Positions 34,863 through 44,333 of a DNA stretch of 64,000 nt are shown piece by piece. Location of the stretch: positions 9,787 through 73,786 of the forward strand of contig DATFUZ010000025.1 in the NCBI GenBank assembly GCA_035260545.1. The letters are read 5' to 3'. The notes beneath the pieces are model-generated. The model was given only the letters and a program-made list of their open reading frames with translations. It was not told where the DNA came from and did not search any database. The stretch is from DATDDB01 sp035260545 (GTDB lineage: Bacteria; Pseudomonadota; Gammaproteobacteria; Burkholderiales; Gallionellaceae). Numbering within the stretch: position 1 is the stretch's first letter; the number at the start of each line of letters is the position of its first letter. Both the position numbers and the translations under genes were made by a program.

Positions 34863-34999
34863 TGCTCGTTAATCCCGTGGTGGTAAATTAGCCCATTCTA
34901 AACTACAGCCTCACTCCGCCACAACTCCCGCAGCACCAAGCGCCGGAGGAGGGGCCATGCAAACTGCGTCTTCCGGGCCTCGAAGGCAAGCGGCGCGGC

Positions 35000-36364
35000 T
35001 CAATTCTCCCAGTGCAGCCTCGCCCCCACGATCGCAAGCGGCCCGCGGTCGGCGTTATATGCCGGAGCGCGGATGTACTGGTAGTCTGCGGTCACCGACG
35101 CGCCTGCGCCTACACCGATGCTGTAATAGGCCTCCACGATCTGCTCGTCGGCGTAGTTCAGTTTGCCGTCCCCGATGAAGTAGCCCAGCCCGCCGGCCGC
35201 CAGGTATTGACGATAGATGCCGGAAAGCGCATTGCGCAGATAGGCCACGCCGGCGGTGTCGCGATCGCGCATCCAGCGCCTGCCGCCCAGCGCAACGCCG
35301 ACGGAGAACGAGCGGTGCACCGCGGTAAAGGCATAGGTTTCATATCGGCCGTCCTGCCACATGGCGCGCGAGAACAGCCCCACATCGGCCGCGATGGACT
35401 GCTCGACGTTATAGCCCAGGCCGTACTTCACCGCGTCCCTGCGCACCGCGGCGGTTGCCGGAATCCCGGCGGCGCTGTCCGTTGCGAACGCCGGGCTGGC
35501 CATCGCATCGTAATAGCTCCCGGCCCGGATGGCGTCGCGGTAGGCCAGCAGGCGCACCTTGCCTTCCCGTCCGCCCATCACGTGCGCATGCACGATTTCG
35601 AACACCTGGCCGTAGTGGCGGAAGAACTGCCCGTCGAGCGCAAGCCCGTTGGGATAGCGAGGCTGCATGAACTGGCCGAAACGGTACACCCAGCCGCCCT
35701 CATAGTCTTCGAGCGCGAATCCCCAGGTGTAACCGCGCGTGTCTGCGGGATAATCGAACGCGCAACTGGCCATGTTGCACCAGTTCATGAACTGTGTCCG
35801 GGGATCGTGCGCATACCGATTGTTATCGAAGATGTCGAGCACGGCAAAATTGCCGGCAGTCAGCACGATGCGGTTGCGGTCCACGGCGCCGCCCAACTGG
35901 TTCATGGCCGATGGCACGTCTTCGCGCCCGCCCCCTTGTCCCCAGGTTTGCCGGATGAACAGGCGGGCGCGATATATCGTCAGGTGCGCACCGCTGACGC
36001 GGGTGAGCTCCCCGTTGTAGAAACCGCCGAAGCCGACGAGATTCGGCGACAGCGGCGCACCCTGAATGGCTTCGGGATCGAAATATGCCTCGGCGCCGTC
36101 CCACAAGCGCTTGCCGAATGCCGCAGTAAAGGAAAAGGTATACGCGTCCGCCGCATGGGTCGGCAAACTGTTGATGCCGCTATACAGCGCGTTGAATGAG
36201 GGTTGATGCTGCCAGATGTAGGTGGACTGGAATTTCGCGTTCCAGTCCTCGGGGGGCGCGCCATCGTCGGCCCGCGCCGTCCATGGCAGGGCCCACAGCG
36301 CGATAACGGCGAGCATGCTTGCCGCGTGTCTTGCCCGCCTGCCCTCAGACCGCGTGCGCAACAT
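35000..36364 (-). CDS. OprB-like carbohydrate porin
   Basis: 454-residue outer-membrane protein. Signal peptide with an Arg-rich start ends near WTARA|DD. The mature chain has the OprB pattern: FNALYSGINSLPTHAADAYTF, a long barrel with repeated F/Y-ending strands (GFGGFYNGELTRVSG, RLFIRQTWG, LTAGNFAVLDIFDNNRYAHD) and a terminal GARLHWEN that lacks the usual final Phe. A Cys pair (WCNMASC) probably forms a loop disulfide. The substrate is not proven. It is 12 bases after cysS on the same strand, so it may ride on the glnS-cysS transcript. Confidence 0.8.
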   Translation of the reverse strand: MLRTRSEGRRARHAASMLAVIALWALPWTARADDGAPPEDWNAKFQSTYIWQHQPSFNALYSGINSLPTHAADAYTFSFTAAFGKRLWDGAEAYFDPEAIQGAPLSPNLVGFGGFYNGELTRVSGAHLTIYRARLFIRQTWGQGGGREDVPSAMNQLGGAVDRNRIVLTAGNFAVLDIFDNNRYAHDPRTQFMNWCNMASCAFDYPADTRGYTWGFALEDYEGGWVYRFGQFMQPRYPNGLALDGQFFRHYGQVFEIVHAHVMGGREGKVRLLAYRDAIRAGSYYDAMASPAFATDSAAGIPATAAVRRDAVKYGLGYNVEQSIAADVGLFSRAMWQDGRYETYAFTAVHRSFSVGVALGGRRWMRDRDTAGVAYLRNALSGIYRQYLAAGGLGYFIGDGKLNYADEQIVEAYYSIGVGAGASVTADYQYIRAPAYNADRGPLAIVGARLHWEN

Positions 36365-36376
36365 GGCCTGCTCGCC

Positions 36377-37756
36377 TTATGCGCGGCGCCAGGTGGTGCC
36401 CTGCGGCGTATCTTCGAGCACGATGCCGGCCTCCAGCAGCTCCTTGCGGATGCGGTCCGCCTCGGCGTAGTTCTTGGCCGTCTTCGCGGCCACGCGCGCC
36501 GCGATCTGCGCATTGATGGCCGCGTCATCCATGCCGGCCGCCTCCACGCCGCCCTGCAGGAAGGCGACAGGAGCGCGCTGCAGCAGGCCGAGCACGCCGC
36601 CGAGCGCCTTCAATTGCGCAACGTTTTGCGGGGTTGCTTCTCGATTGACTTGATTGGCGAGGTCGAACAGAACTGCCACTGCTTCCGGGGTGTTGAAATC
36701 ATCGTCCATCGCCGCGCGGAAGCGCTGCCCGTGCGGCTCGTCCCAGTCCGCCACGGCATCCTCCGCGGGTGCGGCCTTAAGCGCGGTATACAGCCGGGTG
36801 AGCGCGCCCTTCGCGTCATCCAGATGGGCGTCCGAATAGTTGAGCGGGCTGCGATAGTGTGCGCGCAGGATGAAAAAGCGCACGACTTCGGCATCGTATT
36901 TTTCCAGCACTTCGCGGATGGTGAAGAAATTGCCCAGGCTCTTGGACATTTTCTCGTTGTCCACGCGCACAAAGCCGTTGTGCATCCAGTAGTTCACGTA
37001 CTGGCACTGGTGGGCGCCCTCGCTCTGTGCGATCTCGTTTTCGTGATGGGGGAACTGCAGGTCCGCGCCGCCGCCGTGAATGTCGAAATGCTTGCCCAGC
37101 AGGTCCGAGCCCATGGCGGAGCACTCCAGGTGCCAGCCGGGGCGCCCCGGCCCCCAGGGTGAATCCCAGGTCGCTTCCGCCGGCTCCTCGGCCCGCGCAT
37201 GCTTCCACAGCACGAAATCCAGCGGATCATGCTTGTCAGTGGCGACCTCCACCCGTTCGCCGGCGCGCAAATCCTCGATCGACTTGCCGGAAAGCTTGCC
37301 GTAGCCGGGAAACTTGCGCACGGCGTAGTTCACGTCGCCGTCGGCGGCACGGTAGGCCAGACCGTTCTTTTCCAGCAAACCTATCATGTCCAGCATCTGC
37401 GGCACGTACTGCGTGGCGCGCGGTTCGTGCGTGGGCGGCAGCACGCCCAGGGCGCGCTCATCCTCGTGCATGTAGCCGATGAAGCGCCCTGTCAGGTCGT
37501 GTATGGACTCGCGGTTCTCCCCCGCGCGCTTGATGATCTTGTCGTCGATGTCGGTGATGTTGCGCACGTAAGTGACGTCATAGCCGGAGGCCTTGAGCCA
37601 GCGGTAAACCATGTCGAACACCACCATTACCCGCGCATGACCGATGTGGCAATAGTCGTAGACCGTCATGCCGCAGACGTACATGCGGACCTTGCCCGGC
37701 TCGATGGGGATGAATTCCTGTTTGTCGCGGGCAAGCGTGTTGTAGATTTTCAGCAT
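36377..37756 (-). CDS. cysS: Cysteinyl-tRNA synthetase
   Basis: 459-residue class I synthetase. Zinc ligands include the cysteine in YVCGMTVYDYCHIGHAR (which also holds the HIGH motif), GWHLECSAMG, and HGGGADLQFPHHENE. KMSKS is present as NEKMSKSLGNFF. Length matches E. coli CysS (461). It lies seven bases after a DUF4870 gene and is co-transcribed with glnS upstream. Confidence 0.97.
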   Translation of the reverse strand: MLKIYNTLARDKQEFIPIEPGKVRMYVCGMTVYDYCHIGHARVMVVFDMVYRWLKASGYDVTYVRNITDIDDKIIKRAGENRESIHDLTGRFIGYMHEDERALGVLPPTHEPRATQYVPQMLDMIGLLEKNGLAYRAADGDVNYAVRKFPGYGKLSGKSIEDLRAGERVEVATDKHDPLDFVLWKHARAEEPAEATWDSPWGPGRPGWHLECSAMGSDLLGKHFDIHGGGADLQFPHHENEIAQSEGAHQCQYVNYWMHNGFVRVDNEKMSKSLGNFFTIREVLEKYDAEVVRFFILRAHYRSPLNYSDAHLDDAKGALTRLYTALKAAPAEDAVADWDEPHGQRFRAAMDDDFNTPEAVAVLFDLANQVNREATPQNVAQLKALGGVLGLLQRAPVAFLQGGVEAAGMDDAAINAQIAARVAAKTAKNYAEADRIRKELLEAGIVLEDTPQGTTWRRA

Positions 37757-37763
37757 GACGGGA

Positions 37764-38114
37764 TCAGGCGGGCATGGGTTTGCCGTCGTTCAGGTAGAGC
37801 CAGCCTTTGATGACGCGGTAGACTATCCAGCAGAAATTGGCGAACAGGATGGCCATGCCGACCAGCAGCACGTAGGTGGCTATCCCGACGACCGCCCACA
37901 GCAGGCCGAACCAGAAGGTGCGGATTTGCCAGCGGAAGTGGCTTTCCAGCCAGGTGCCGGCCGCCTCCTCGCGCTTGATGTAATCGATCATGACACCGGC
38001 GATGGCAGTGATGCCCGCAAACCAGGAAAGCGCGTACAGAATATAGACGGCTTGCGTGACGTTCTTCAGCGATTTCAGGCGCGCCTCTTCGGGAACGACT
38101 TCAATATCGGTCAT
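37764..38114 (-). CDS. DUF4870-type small membrane protein
   Basis: 116-residue protein with three membrane segments (AVYILYALSWFAGITAIAGV, FWFGLLWAVVGIATYVLL, MAILFANFCWIVYRVIKGW) and the conserved ESHFRWQIRTFWFG motif of the family. Function unknown. It overlaps glnS by four bases and precedes cysS by seven, so it is embedded in the aminoacyl-tRNA synthetase operon. Confidence 0.82.
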   Translation of the reverse strand: MTDIEVVPEEARLKSLKNVTQAVYILYALSWFAGITAIAGVMIDYIKREEAAGTWLESHFRWQIRTFWFGLLWAVVGIATYVLLVGMAILFANFCWIVYRVIKGWLYLNDGKPMPA

Positions 38115-39796
38115 GACCGCTCCTTTGCCCAGCCGTCCTTCAGCGTCACCGTGCGATTGAACACCAGCTTGCCGCCGGCCTGATGGTCGCGGCGGTCGGT
38201 GCAGAAATACCCCAGGCGCTCGAACTGGTAGCGCGTCTCCGGCGCGGCGTCCTTCACCGCAGCCTCCACCCAGCCCTGCACCACACCGAGCGAATCCGGA
38301 TTAATGAACTGGTGGAAGTCGCGTTCCTTGTCGGCATCCGGCTCGGGCACGGTGAACAGGCGGTCATAGAGCCTGATCTCGGCCGGCAGCGCATGGGCGC
38401 GCGACAGGAAGTGGATCACGCCCTTGACCTTGCGGCCCTGCGGGTTCTTGCCCAGGGTATCGGGATCTATGCTGCACTTGAGCTCGACCACCTTGCCAGC
38501 CGCGTCCTTCACCACCTCGTCGCAGCGCATCACGTAGCTGTAGCGCAGGCGCACCTCGCCGCCCGGGGTGAGCCGCTGCCATCCCGGCGGTGGCGCCTCG
38601 GCGAAGTCATCCGCCTCGATGAGCAGCTCGCTGGAAAACGGCACGATGCGGCTGCCGAACTCAGGGTGATTGGGGTGAAACCCCGCCTCGCGCGACTGCG
38701 CGCCTTCGGCATTGGTAATGGTGACCTTGAGGGGATTGATGATCGCCATCACCCGCGGCGCGCGGGCCTCCAGGTCGTCGCGCACGGCCGCCTCCAGCTC
38801 CGACAGATCAACGATGTTCGGGCTCCTGGAAATTCCGATGCGCCGAGCAAACTCGCGTATGCCTTCCGGCGTGTAGCCGCGGCGGCGCATGCCGGAGATG
38901 GTGGGCATGCGCGGGTCGTCCCACCCGGCCACGCGCTTTTCCGTCACCAGTTGCAGCAGTTTGCGCTTGCTGGTGACGGTGTAGTGCAGTTCCAGCCGGG
39001 AAAATTCGTACTGCCGCGGATGGCAGGGGATGGTGATGTTGTCCAGCACCCAGTCGTAAAGCGGGCGGTGATCCTCGAATTCCAGCGTGCACAGCGAATG
39101 GGTGATGCCTTCGAGCGCATCCGAGATGCAATGAGTGTAGTCGTACATCGGGTAGATGCACCACTTGTCCCCGGTGCGGATGTGGTGCGCCCTTTTTATG
39201 CGATAAATGACCGGATCGCGCATGTTGACGTTGGGCGAGGCCATGTCGATCTTCGCGCGCAGGGTGCGGCTGCCGTCGGCAAACTCGCCGGCTTTCATGC
39301 GGCCAAACAGGTCGAGGTTTTCCGCCACGGAGCGGGCGCGGTGCGGGCTGTTCCGGCCCGGCTGGGTCAGGGTGCCGCGGTAATCGCGCATCTGCTCGGG
39401 CGTGAGATCGTCCACATAGGCAAGCCCCTTGTTGATCAGTTCCACCGCAAAGCCGTACAGCGCATCGAAATAGTCGGACGCCCAGCGCACCTCGCCGTCC
39501 CACTGGAAGCCCAGCCAGCGCACGTCGTCCTGGATGGATTGGGCGTATTCCTCGCTCTCCTTTTCGGGATTGGTGTCGTCGAAGCGCAGGTTGCACTTGC
39601 CCTGATAGTCCTGGGCCAGCCCGAAATTCAGGCAGATGGACTTCGCATGGCCGACATGCAGGTAGCCGTTGGGCTCGGGCGGAAAGCGCGTGACGATGGT
39701 GGCGTGCTTGCCGCTGGCAAGATCGGCATCGATGATGCCGCGGATGAAATTGGAGGGCGCCGCCGGGACCGCCGGCGCAGGGGCCTTGTTGCTCAT
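38111..39796 (-). CDS. glnS: Glutaminyl-tRNA synthetase
   Basis: 561-residue class I synthetase. TRFPPEPNGYLHVGHAKSI contains HIGH, and VVSKR-type KMSKS is degenerate as TSKRKLLQ, which is usual for GlnRS. Beta-barrel anticodon domains follow. Length matches E. coli GlnS (554). ATG 39796 (MSNKAPAPAV) has AAGGA nine bases upstream; the 66 upstream codons are intergenic. Divergent from the TPR gene over a 206-base gap. Confidence 0.97.
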   Translation of the reverse strand: MSNKAPAPAVPAAPSNFIRGIIDADLASGKHATIVTRFPPEPNGYLHVGHAKSICLNFGLAQDYQGKCNLRFDDTNPEKESEEYAQSIQDDVRWLGFQWDGEVRWASDYFDALYGFAVELINKGLAYVDDLTPEQMRDYRGTLTQPGRNSPHRARSVAENLDLFGRMKAGEFADGSRTLRAKIDMASPNVNMRDPVIYRIKRAHHIRTGDKWCIYPMYDYTHCISDALEGITHSLCTLEFEDHRPLYDWVLDNITIPCHPRQYEFSRLELHYTVTSKRKLLQLVTEKRVAGWDDPRMPTISGMRRRGYTPEGIREFARRIGISRSPNIVDLSELEAAVRDDLEARAPRVMAIINPLKVTITNAEGAQSREAGFHPNHPEFGSRIVPFSSELLIEADDFAEAPPPGWQRLTPGGEVRLRYSYVMRCDEVVKDAAGKVVELKCSIDPDTLGKNPQGRKVKGVIHFLSRAHALPAEIRLYDRLFTVPEPDADKERDFHQFINPDSLGVVQGWVEAAVKDAAPETRYQFERLGYFCTDRRDHQAGGKLVFNRTVTLKDGWAKERS

Positions 39797-39894
39797 GTCT
39801 GTTTTCCTTGGACCATGCCGGTGGCAATGGAGTGCGCGAATTTTACCCGAAAACATGGGCCACGACCCGGCCGCAACGCACGGAACGCGATGAT

Positions 39895-39922
39895 TTGTGA
39901 ATCGGGGGTTATTTGGTAGAAT
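39895..39922 (+). promoter_or_regulatory. Sigma-70 promoter for the TPR-cyclophilin-lpxH genes
   Basis: TTGTGA (39895-39900), 16-base spacer, TAGAAT (39917-39922). It lies in the divergent gap after glnS and points to the TPR gene whose ATG is at 40003. This supports use of that ATG over the frame opening at 39913, which would start inside the promoter. Confidence 0.55.
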
Positions 39923-40002
39923 CGGCGAATCCCGGCGCACCGCCCGAATTGCGGATGCGCGTGTTTTTTCCTGTCCCACAACCTCCCGGCACACGACAGA
40001 AG

Positions 40003-40599
40003 ATGAATTGGTTCAAACGCTATCGCCAACATATCGCGCTTTTCTCCGGCGCCTTGCTGCTTTGCTTCAACATGGGCGCCCGCGCCGATGACGTGCAGGA
40101 TGCCGAAAAACTGTACCAGCAAAAACAGTACGACCAGGCACTGGAAGAAGTGGACACGATCCTCACCGCCAAGCCCAAGAACATCCAGGCCCTGTTCCTG
40201 AAAGGCAACATTCTGGCGGCCAAGGGCAAAATCGCCGATGCCATCGGCGTGTTCCAGGCGATCACCGAGGCTGCGCCGGAGCGGCCCGAGCCCTACAATA
40301 ACCTCGGCTACCTCTATGCGGCGCAGGGGCAATACGACAAGGCGAAGAACGCGCTGCAGATGGCGATACGCAACCAGCCGACCTATGGACTGGCGCACGA
40401 AAATCTCGGCGACATCTATGCAAAGCTCGCCAGCAAGGAGTATGAACGCGCGCTGCAGCTCGATCCCAACAACTCCGCGATCCAGTTGAAGCTGGTGACG
40501 GTGAAGCAACTGTTCCCGAAGGGCACGGCAAACGTGCAGACCGTGACGATTCCCGCGGGCAGCGCGGCTTCTGCCCCTGCCGCCACGAACAAGCAGTGA
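40003..40599 (+). CDS. Secreted TPR protein
   Basis: 198-residue periplasmic protein. The signal peptide (MNWFKRYRQHIALFSGALLL) ends near GARA|DD. About four tetratricopeptide repeats follow: AEKLYQQKQYDQALEEVDTIL, ALFLKGNILAAKGKIADAIG, PYNNLGYLYAAQGQYDKAKN and AHENLGDIYAKLASKEYERAL. The C-terminal 30 residues are Ala/Thr-rich. Probably a protein-interaction scaffold. Its stop overlaps an open upstream extension of the cyclophilin gene, whose chosen ATG follows 48 bases later. Confidence 0.82.
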   Translation: MNWFKRYRQHIALFSGALLLCFNMGARADDVQDAEKLYQQKQYDQALEEVDTILTAKPKNIQALFLKGNILAAKGKIADAIGVFQAITEAAPERPEPYNNLGYLYAAQGQYDKAKNALQMAIRNQPTYGLAHENLGDIYAKLASKEYERALQLDPNNSAIQLKLVTVKQLFPKGTANVQTVTIPAGSAASAPAATNKQ

Positions 40600-40646
40600 A
40601 TTTTTCCGGCTCCCGCAGCCTTCCGCACTCAAGGAGGACGTCGTAC

Positions 40647-41261
40647 ATGAAGAAGCTATCCGCAAGACTGTTCGCATTCCTGCTGTCCGCATGCTGCGTA
40701 TTCTCGCTCGGCATCGCGCCGGCACAGGCCAGTACCCATCACCACCCAAGCAAAGGAAAACACCCCATGGTCAAATTGCACACCAACAAGGGCGACATCG
40801 TCATCGAACTGTACGCCGACAAAGCGCCTGAAACCGTCAGGAATTTCCTCGAGTACGTGAACAGCGGCTTCTATAACGGCACGATATTCCACCGCGTGAT
40901 CAACAACTTCATGATCCAGGGCGGCGGCTTCGAGCAGGGCATGAAGCAGAAGCCCACCCGCGCGCCGATCAAGAACGAGGCCGCGAACGGGCTGTCCAAC
41001 GACACTTACACCGTCGCCATGGCGCGCACGAGCGACCCGCAGTCCGCAACGGCCCAGTTCTTCATCAACGTGAAGCACAATACCTTCCTCGACTACACGG
41101 CCCCCAACGCGCAAGGCTATGGCTATTGCGTATTCGGCAAGGTGGTCCAGGGCCAGGACGTGGTGGATGCCATCAAGGCGGTGCGAACCGGGAACAGCGG
41201 CATGTTCCAGGACGTTCCCCTCGAGGACGTGGTCATCATCAAGGCTGAAGAGATCAAGTAA
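40647..41261 (+). CDS. Cyclophilin-type peptidyl-prolyl isomerase, possible dual start
   Basis: 204-residue protein made of a secretion signal (MKKLSARLFAFLLSACCVFS to AQA|STHH) and a PpiB-like cyclophilin core (VKLHTNKGDIVIELYADKAP, FHRVINNFMIQGGG, ARTSDPQSATAQFFINVKHN). The core begins at an internal in-frame ATG (40767) with its own AAAGGAA (40752-40758) eight bases upstream, at exactly the position where cytoplasmic PpiB proteins start. ATG 40647 has AAGGAGG (40631-40637) nine bases upstream. Both a periplasmic and a cytoplasmic form could therefore be made from one gene; this is an inference. Followed by lpxH. Confidence 0.88.
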   Translation: MKKLSARLFAFLLSACCVFSLGIAPAQASTHHHPSKGKHPMVKLHTNKGDIVIELYADKAPETVRNFLEYVNSGFYNGTIFHRVINNFMIQGGGFEQGMKQKPTRAPIKNEAANGLSNDTYTVAMARTSDPQSATAQFFINVKHNTFLDYTAPNAQGYGYCVFGKVVQGQDVVDAIKAVRTGNSGMFQDVPLEDVVIIKAEEIK

Positions 41262-41342
41262 CCCGCGGCCGGGCGCGCGCCAGTGCGCCCGGTCTGGAAC
41301 GGCGCGCCTGATCGCGCCGGTTGCCGTCCGGATACCGATGCC

Positions 41343-42074
41343 ATGGCCCACACCCTGTTCATTTCCGACCTGCACTTGAGCGAGGAGCACCCGCGCGACG
41401 CTGAATTGTTCCTGCAGTTCCTGCGCGAAGCGGCGCCGCAGGCCGAGGCGTTGTATATACTGGGCGACCTGTTCGAGGCATGGCCGGGCGACGACGACAT
41501 GGCCGATGCCTTTCACGCGCGGATCGTTTCTGCGCTGAAGGCGCTGTCCTTCGGCGGCACGCGTCTATACCTCATGCACGGCAACCGCGACCTGCTGATG
41601 GGCAGAGCGCTGGAGCAGGCCTGCGGCGCCACCCTGCTGCCCGACCCCACCGTGATCGACCTGTACGGCAAGCCGACCCTGCTTTCCCATGGCGACCAGT
41701 TGTGCACCGATGACCAGGCCTACCAGGCCTATCGCAAGCAGGTGCACGATCCGGCCTGGCAGCGCCAGTTCCTGGCTCAGCCGCTGGACGCCCGCAAGGC
41801 ATTCATCGCCCAGTTGCGGGCGCGCAGCCAGGACGAAAAGCAGAAAAAGTCCGAAGAAATCATGGACGTCAACGACGGGGCGGTGCTCACCCTGCTGCGC
41901 AGCCACCGTTATCCCGACCTCATTCACGGCCACACCCACCGCCCGGGACATCATCTGATACATGTGGACGGCTACATCTGCAACCGCTGGGTGCTGGGCG
42001 ACTGGGAGACGCAGGCCAACGCGCTGTATTGCGACGATACCGGCGTGGTCAGGCGCGAAGCGCTGCCCGGCTAG
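41343..42074 (+). CDS. lpxH: UDP-2,3-diacylglucosamine pyrophosphohydrolase
   Basis: 243-residue Mn-dependent hydrolase that makes lipid X in lipid A synthesis. Metallophosphatase motifs are FISDLHLSEE, LGDLFEAWPGDD, MHGNRDLL and HGHTHRPG. Length matches E. coli LpxH (240). ATG 41343 (MAHTLFISDLHL) begins the first beta strand. It follows the cyclophilin gene by 81 bases, the order seen in related bacteria. Confidence 0.95.
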   Translation: MAHTLFISDLHLSEEHPRDAELFLQFLREAAPQAEALYILGDLFEAWPGDDDMADAFHARIVSALKALSFGGTRLYLMHGNRDLLMGRALEQACGATLLPDPTVIDLYGKPTLLSHGDQLCTDDQAYQAYRKQVHDPAWQRQFLAQPLDARKAFIAQLRARSQDEKQKKSEEIMDVNDGAVLTLLRSHRYPDLIHGHTHRPGHHLIHVDGYICNRWVLGDWETQANALYCDDTGVVRREALPG

Positions 42075-42112
42075 GCACCGGACAGCGCGGCTGAACGCAG
42101 CATTGGGACGTC

Positions 42113-42150
42113 AAAAAACGGCCCGGCACAGCTTGTGCGCGGCCGGGCCG
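42113..42150 (-). terminator. Intrinsic terminator on the minus strand
   Basis: Read on the minus strand: CGGCCCGGC, then an inner GCAC/GTGC hairpin, then GCCGGGCCG followed by TTTTTT. On the plus strand the stem has no U-run after it, so it should not be an efficient terminator for lpxH. An outer GCAGCATT (42097-42104)/AATGCTGC (42151-42158) pairing surrounds it. Confidence 0.7.
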
Positions 42151-42256
42151 AATGCTGCAGGCGCTCATCAAGGGGGAGGAGAGAGACGCCCAAAGATAAC
42201 GCTCCGCTTTTTCCCTCGACTGTTCTGTGCGATAACAAACAAAAGCCGCAATAAAT
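42113..42256 (-). ncRNA. Candidate small RNA, minus strand
   Basis: A strong intrinsic terminator facing the minus strand (stem 42119-42127 with 42142-42150, then six Us at 42118-42113) has no minus-strand gene upstream of it. All genes from 42.35 to 49.4 kb are plus strand. A perfect minus-strand TATAAT lies at 42268-42263, predicting a start near 42256 and a transcript of about 144 nt. The -35 region is poor. The predicted RNA contains a C-rich CUCUCUCCUCCCCCUU stretch (complement of 42165-42180), the type of sequence that pairs with ribosome-binding sites. It is a prediction only. Confidence 0.35.
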
Positions 42257-42319
42257 TGTTATATTATAAACACGGAGCAGGGATGGGGTTCGCCAGCAAC
42301 TGATTGAATTCATGGTGAG

Positions 42320-42333
42320 TTGATCAATAACAA
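42320..42333. promoter_or_regulatory. FNR-like box upstream of the Crp/Fnr gene
   Basis: TTGATCAATAACAA matches the FNR consensus TTGAT-N4-ATCAA at nine of ten fixed positions. It ends 16 bases before the ATG of a Crp/Fnr-family regulator. It could mediate autorepression; AT-rich chance similarity cannot be excluded. Confidence 0.3.
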
Positions 42334-42349
42334 CCCGAACGGGGGATCA

Positions 42350-43081
42350 ATGGCCGCAATGACTTCCGCGCAACAGATGCCCAGAAGCAATCACCTGTTG
42401 GCCGCGCTGCCTGCGGCCAGCTATGAGCGCATCGCCGCCCACCTGGAGTGCATATCCATGCCGCTGGGTGAAACGCTGTACGAGTCGGGCCGCGCGCCGC
42501 ATCAAGCCTTTTTTCCGACAACTGCCATCATCTCCCTGCATCAGGTCATGGAAGATGGCGCGTCTTCCGAATTCGCAAGCGTGGGCAATGAAGGCATGAT
42601 CGGCCTGCCGCTGGTCATGGGGGGGCACACGCCCCCGGGCCTCGCCACCGTGTGCGCAGGCGGCGCGGGATACCGCCTGAAGGGACAGGTGCTGGCAGAC
42701 GCGTTCGAGCACGACGCGGCCGTTCGCCGTTTGCTGCTGCGTTACATTCAAGCCCGGCTATCCCAGATCGCCCAGACCGCAGCATGCAACCGCCACCACA
42801 CCATGGAACAGCACATGTGCCGCTGGCTCCTGGAAATGCTGGATCGCCTGCCGTCGAGAGAGTTGGTCATGACCCAGGAATTGATTGCAGGTATCCTGGG
42901 AGTCAGGCGCGAAGGGATTACCGAGACGGCCGGCGCCCTGCAGCGCGACGGGCTCATCAGCTACCGCCGCGGCCACATCACGGTGGTGAACCGGGAAGGG
43001 CTGGAATCCCGAGCGTGCGAATGCTATCAGGTGGTAAAGGACGAATTTCGGCGCGCGCTCGGTCTATACGCGACCGCCTGA
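42350..43081 (+). CDS. Crp/Fnr-family transcriptional regulator
   Basis: 243-residue regulator. A cNMP-type jelly roll spans about 20-130 (PLGETLYESGRAPHQAFFPTT, GNEGMIGLPLVMGG). It is followed by a dimerisation helix and a winged helix (ELVMTQELIAGILGVRREGI...ALQRDGLISYRRGHITV). There is no N-terminal four-cysteine FNR cluster and no clear cAMP pocket, so the ligand is unknown. ATG 42350 follows GGGGGA; the TTG at 42320 is less likely because it lies in the FNR-like box. It precedes rpoH by 138 bases. Confidence 0.88.
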   Translation: MAAMTSAQQMPRSNHLLAALPAASYERIAAHLECISMPLGETLYESGRAPHQAFFPTTAIISLHQVMEDGASSEFASVGNEGMIGLPLVMGGHTPPGLATVCAGGAGYRLKGQVLADAFEHDAAVRRLLLRYIQARLSQIAQTAACNRHHTMEQHMCRWLLEMLDRLPSRELVMTQELIAGILGVRREGITETAGALQRDGLISYRRGHITVVNREGLESRACECYQVVKDEFRRALGLYATA

Positions 43082-43155
43082 GCCCCTACGGGAAATATAA
43101 TCTATTGATTTGCTGTGATATAAATGGATTTTCTGGGCTGCAACCTTTTGTCGGC

Positions 43156-43182
43156 CTAGCACTCTAATTGGCAGAGTGCTAA
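43156..43182. promoter_or_regulatory. CIRCE element (HrcA operator) upstream of rpoH
   Basis: CTAGCACTC (43156-43164), nine bases, GAGTGCTAA (43174-43182). This is the canonical 9-9-9 CIRCE inverted repeat with a single mismatch (first base C rather than T). It lies 37 bases before the rpoH ATG, in or just after the likely promoter, so HrcA should repress rpoH. HrcA itself is not in this window. Confidence 0.9.
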
Positions 43183-43219
43183 ACTTAATAAGAAGTCCGT
43201 TTTCAAGGAGGCAATCACC

Positions 43220-44074
<855 letters not shown>

Positions 44075-44333
44075 TTCATCCCCTTGCCGCCGCTGCGGGG
44101 CACGAGCGGACAGCACCCGCAGCGCCCGCAATAAGGCGGATGCCGGCGCCGGACGCTGCGCCTGGAGCATACCCGCCAAGGGCCGACACCATGCATTCAG
44201 CATACCGGCGAATGCGCCCCGGCCAGGTTAACGTCGGGAAGAACGCAGGACACCAGGCGCAGGCGTGTTGCCATCACCGCATGTTTCATTCACAATAAAC
44301 AAAAATCAAGAGGCCTTCGGCGAATCAGAAATC

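Noticed and set aside
38183..39919. 578-codon open frame on the plus strand
   Set aside because: Antisense of glnS with no recognisable domain.
42061..42158. Outer GCAGCATT/AATGCTGC palindrome as an lpxH terminator
   Set aside because: No U-run follows it on the plus strand, so it does not qualify as an intrinsic terminator in that direction; the directional signal is on the minus strand.
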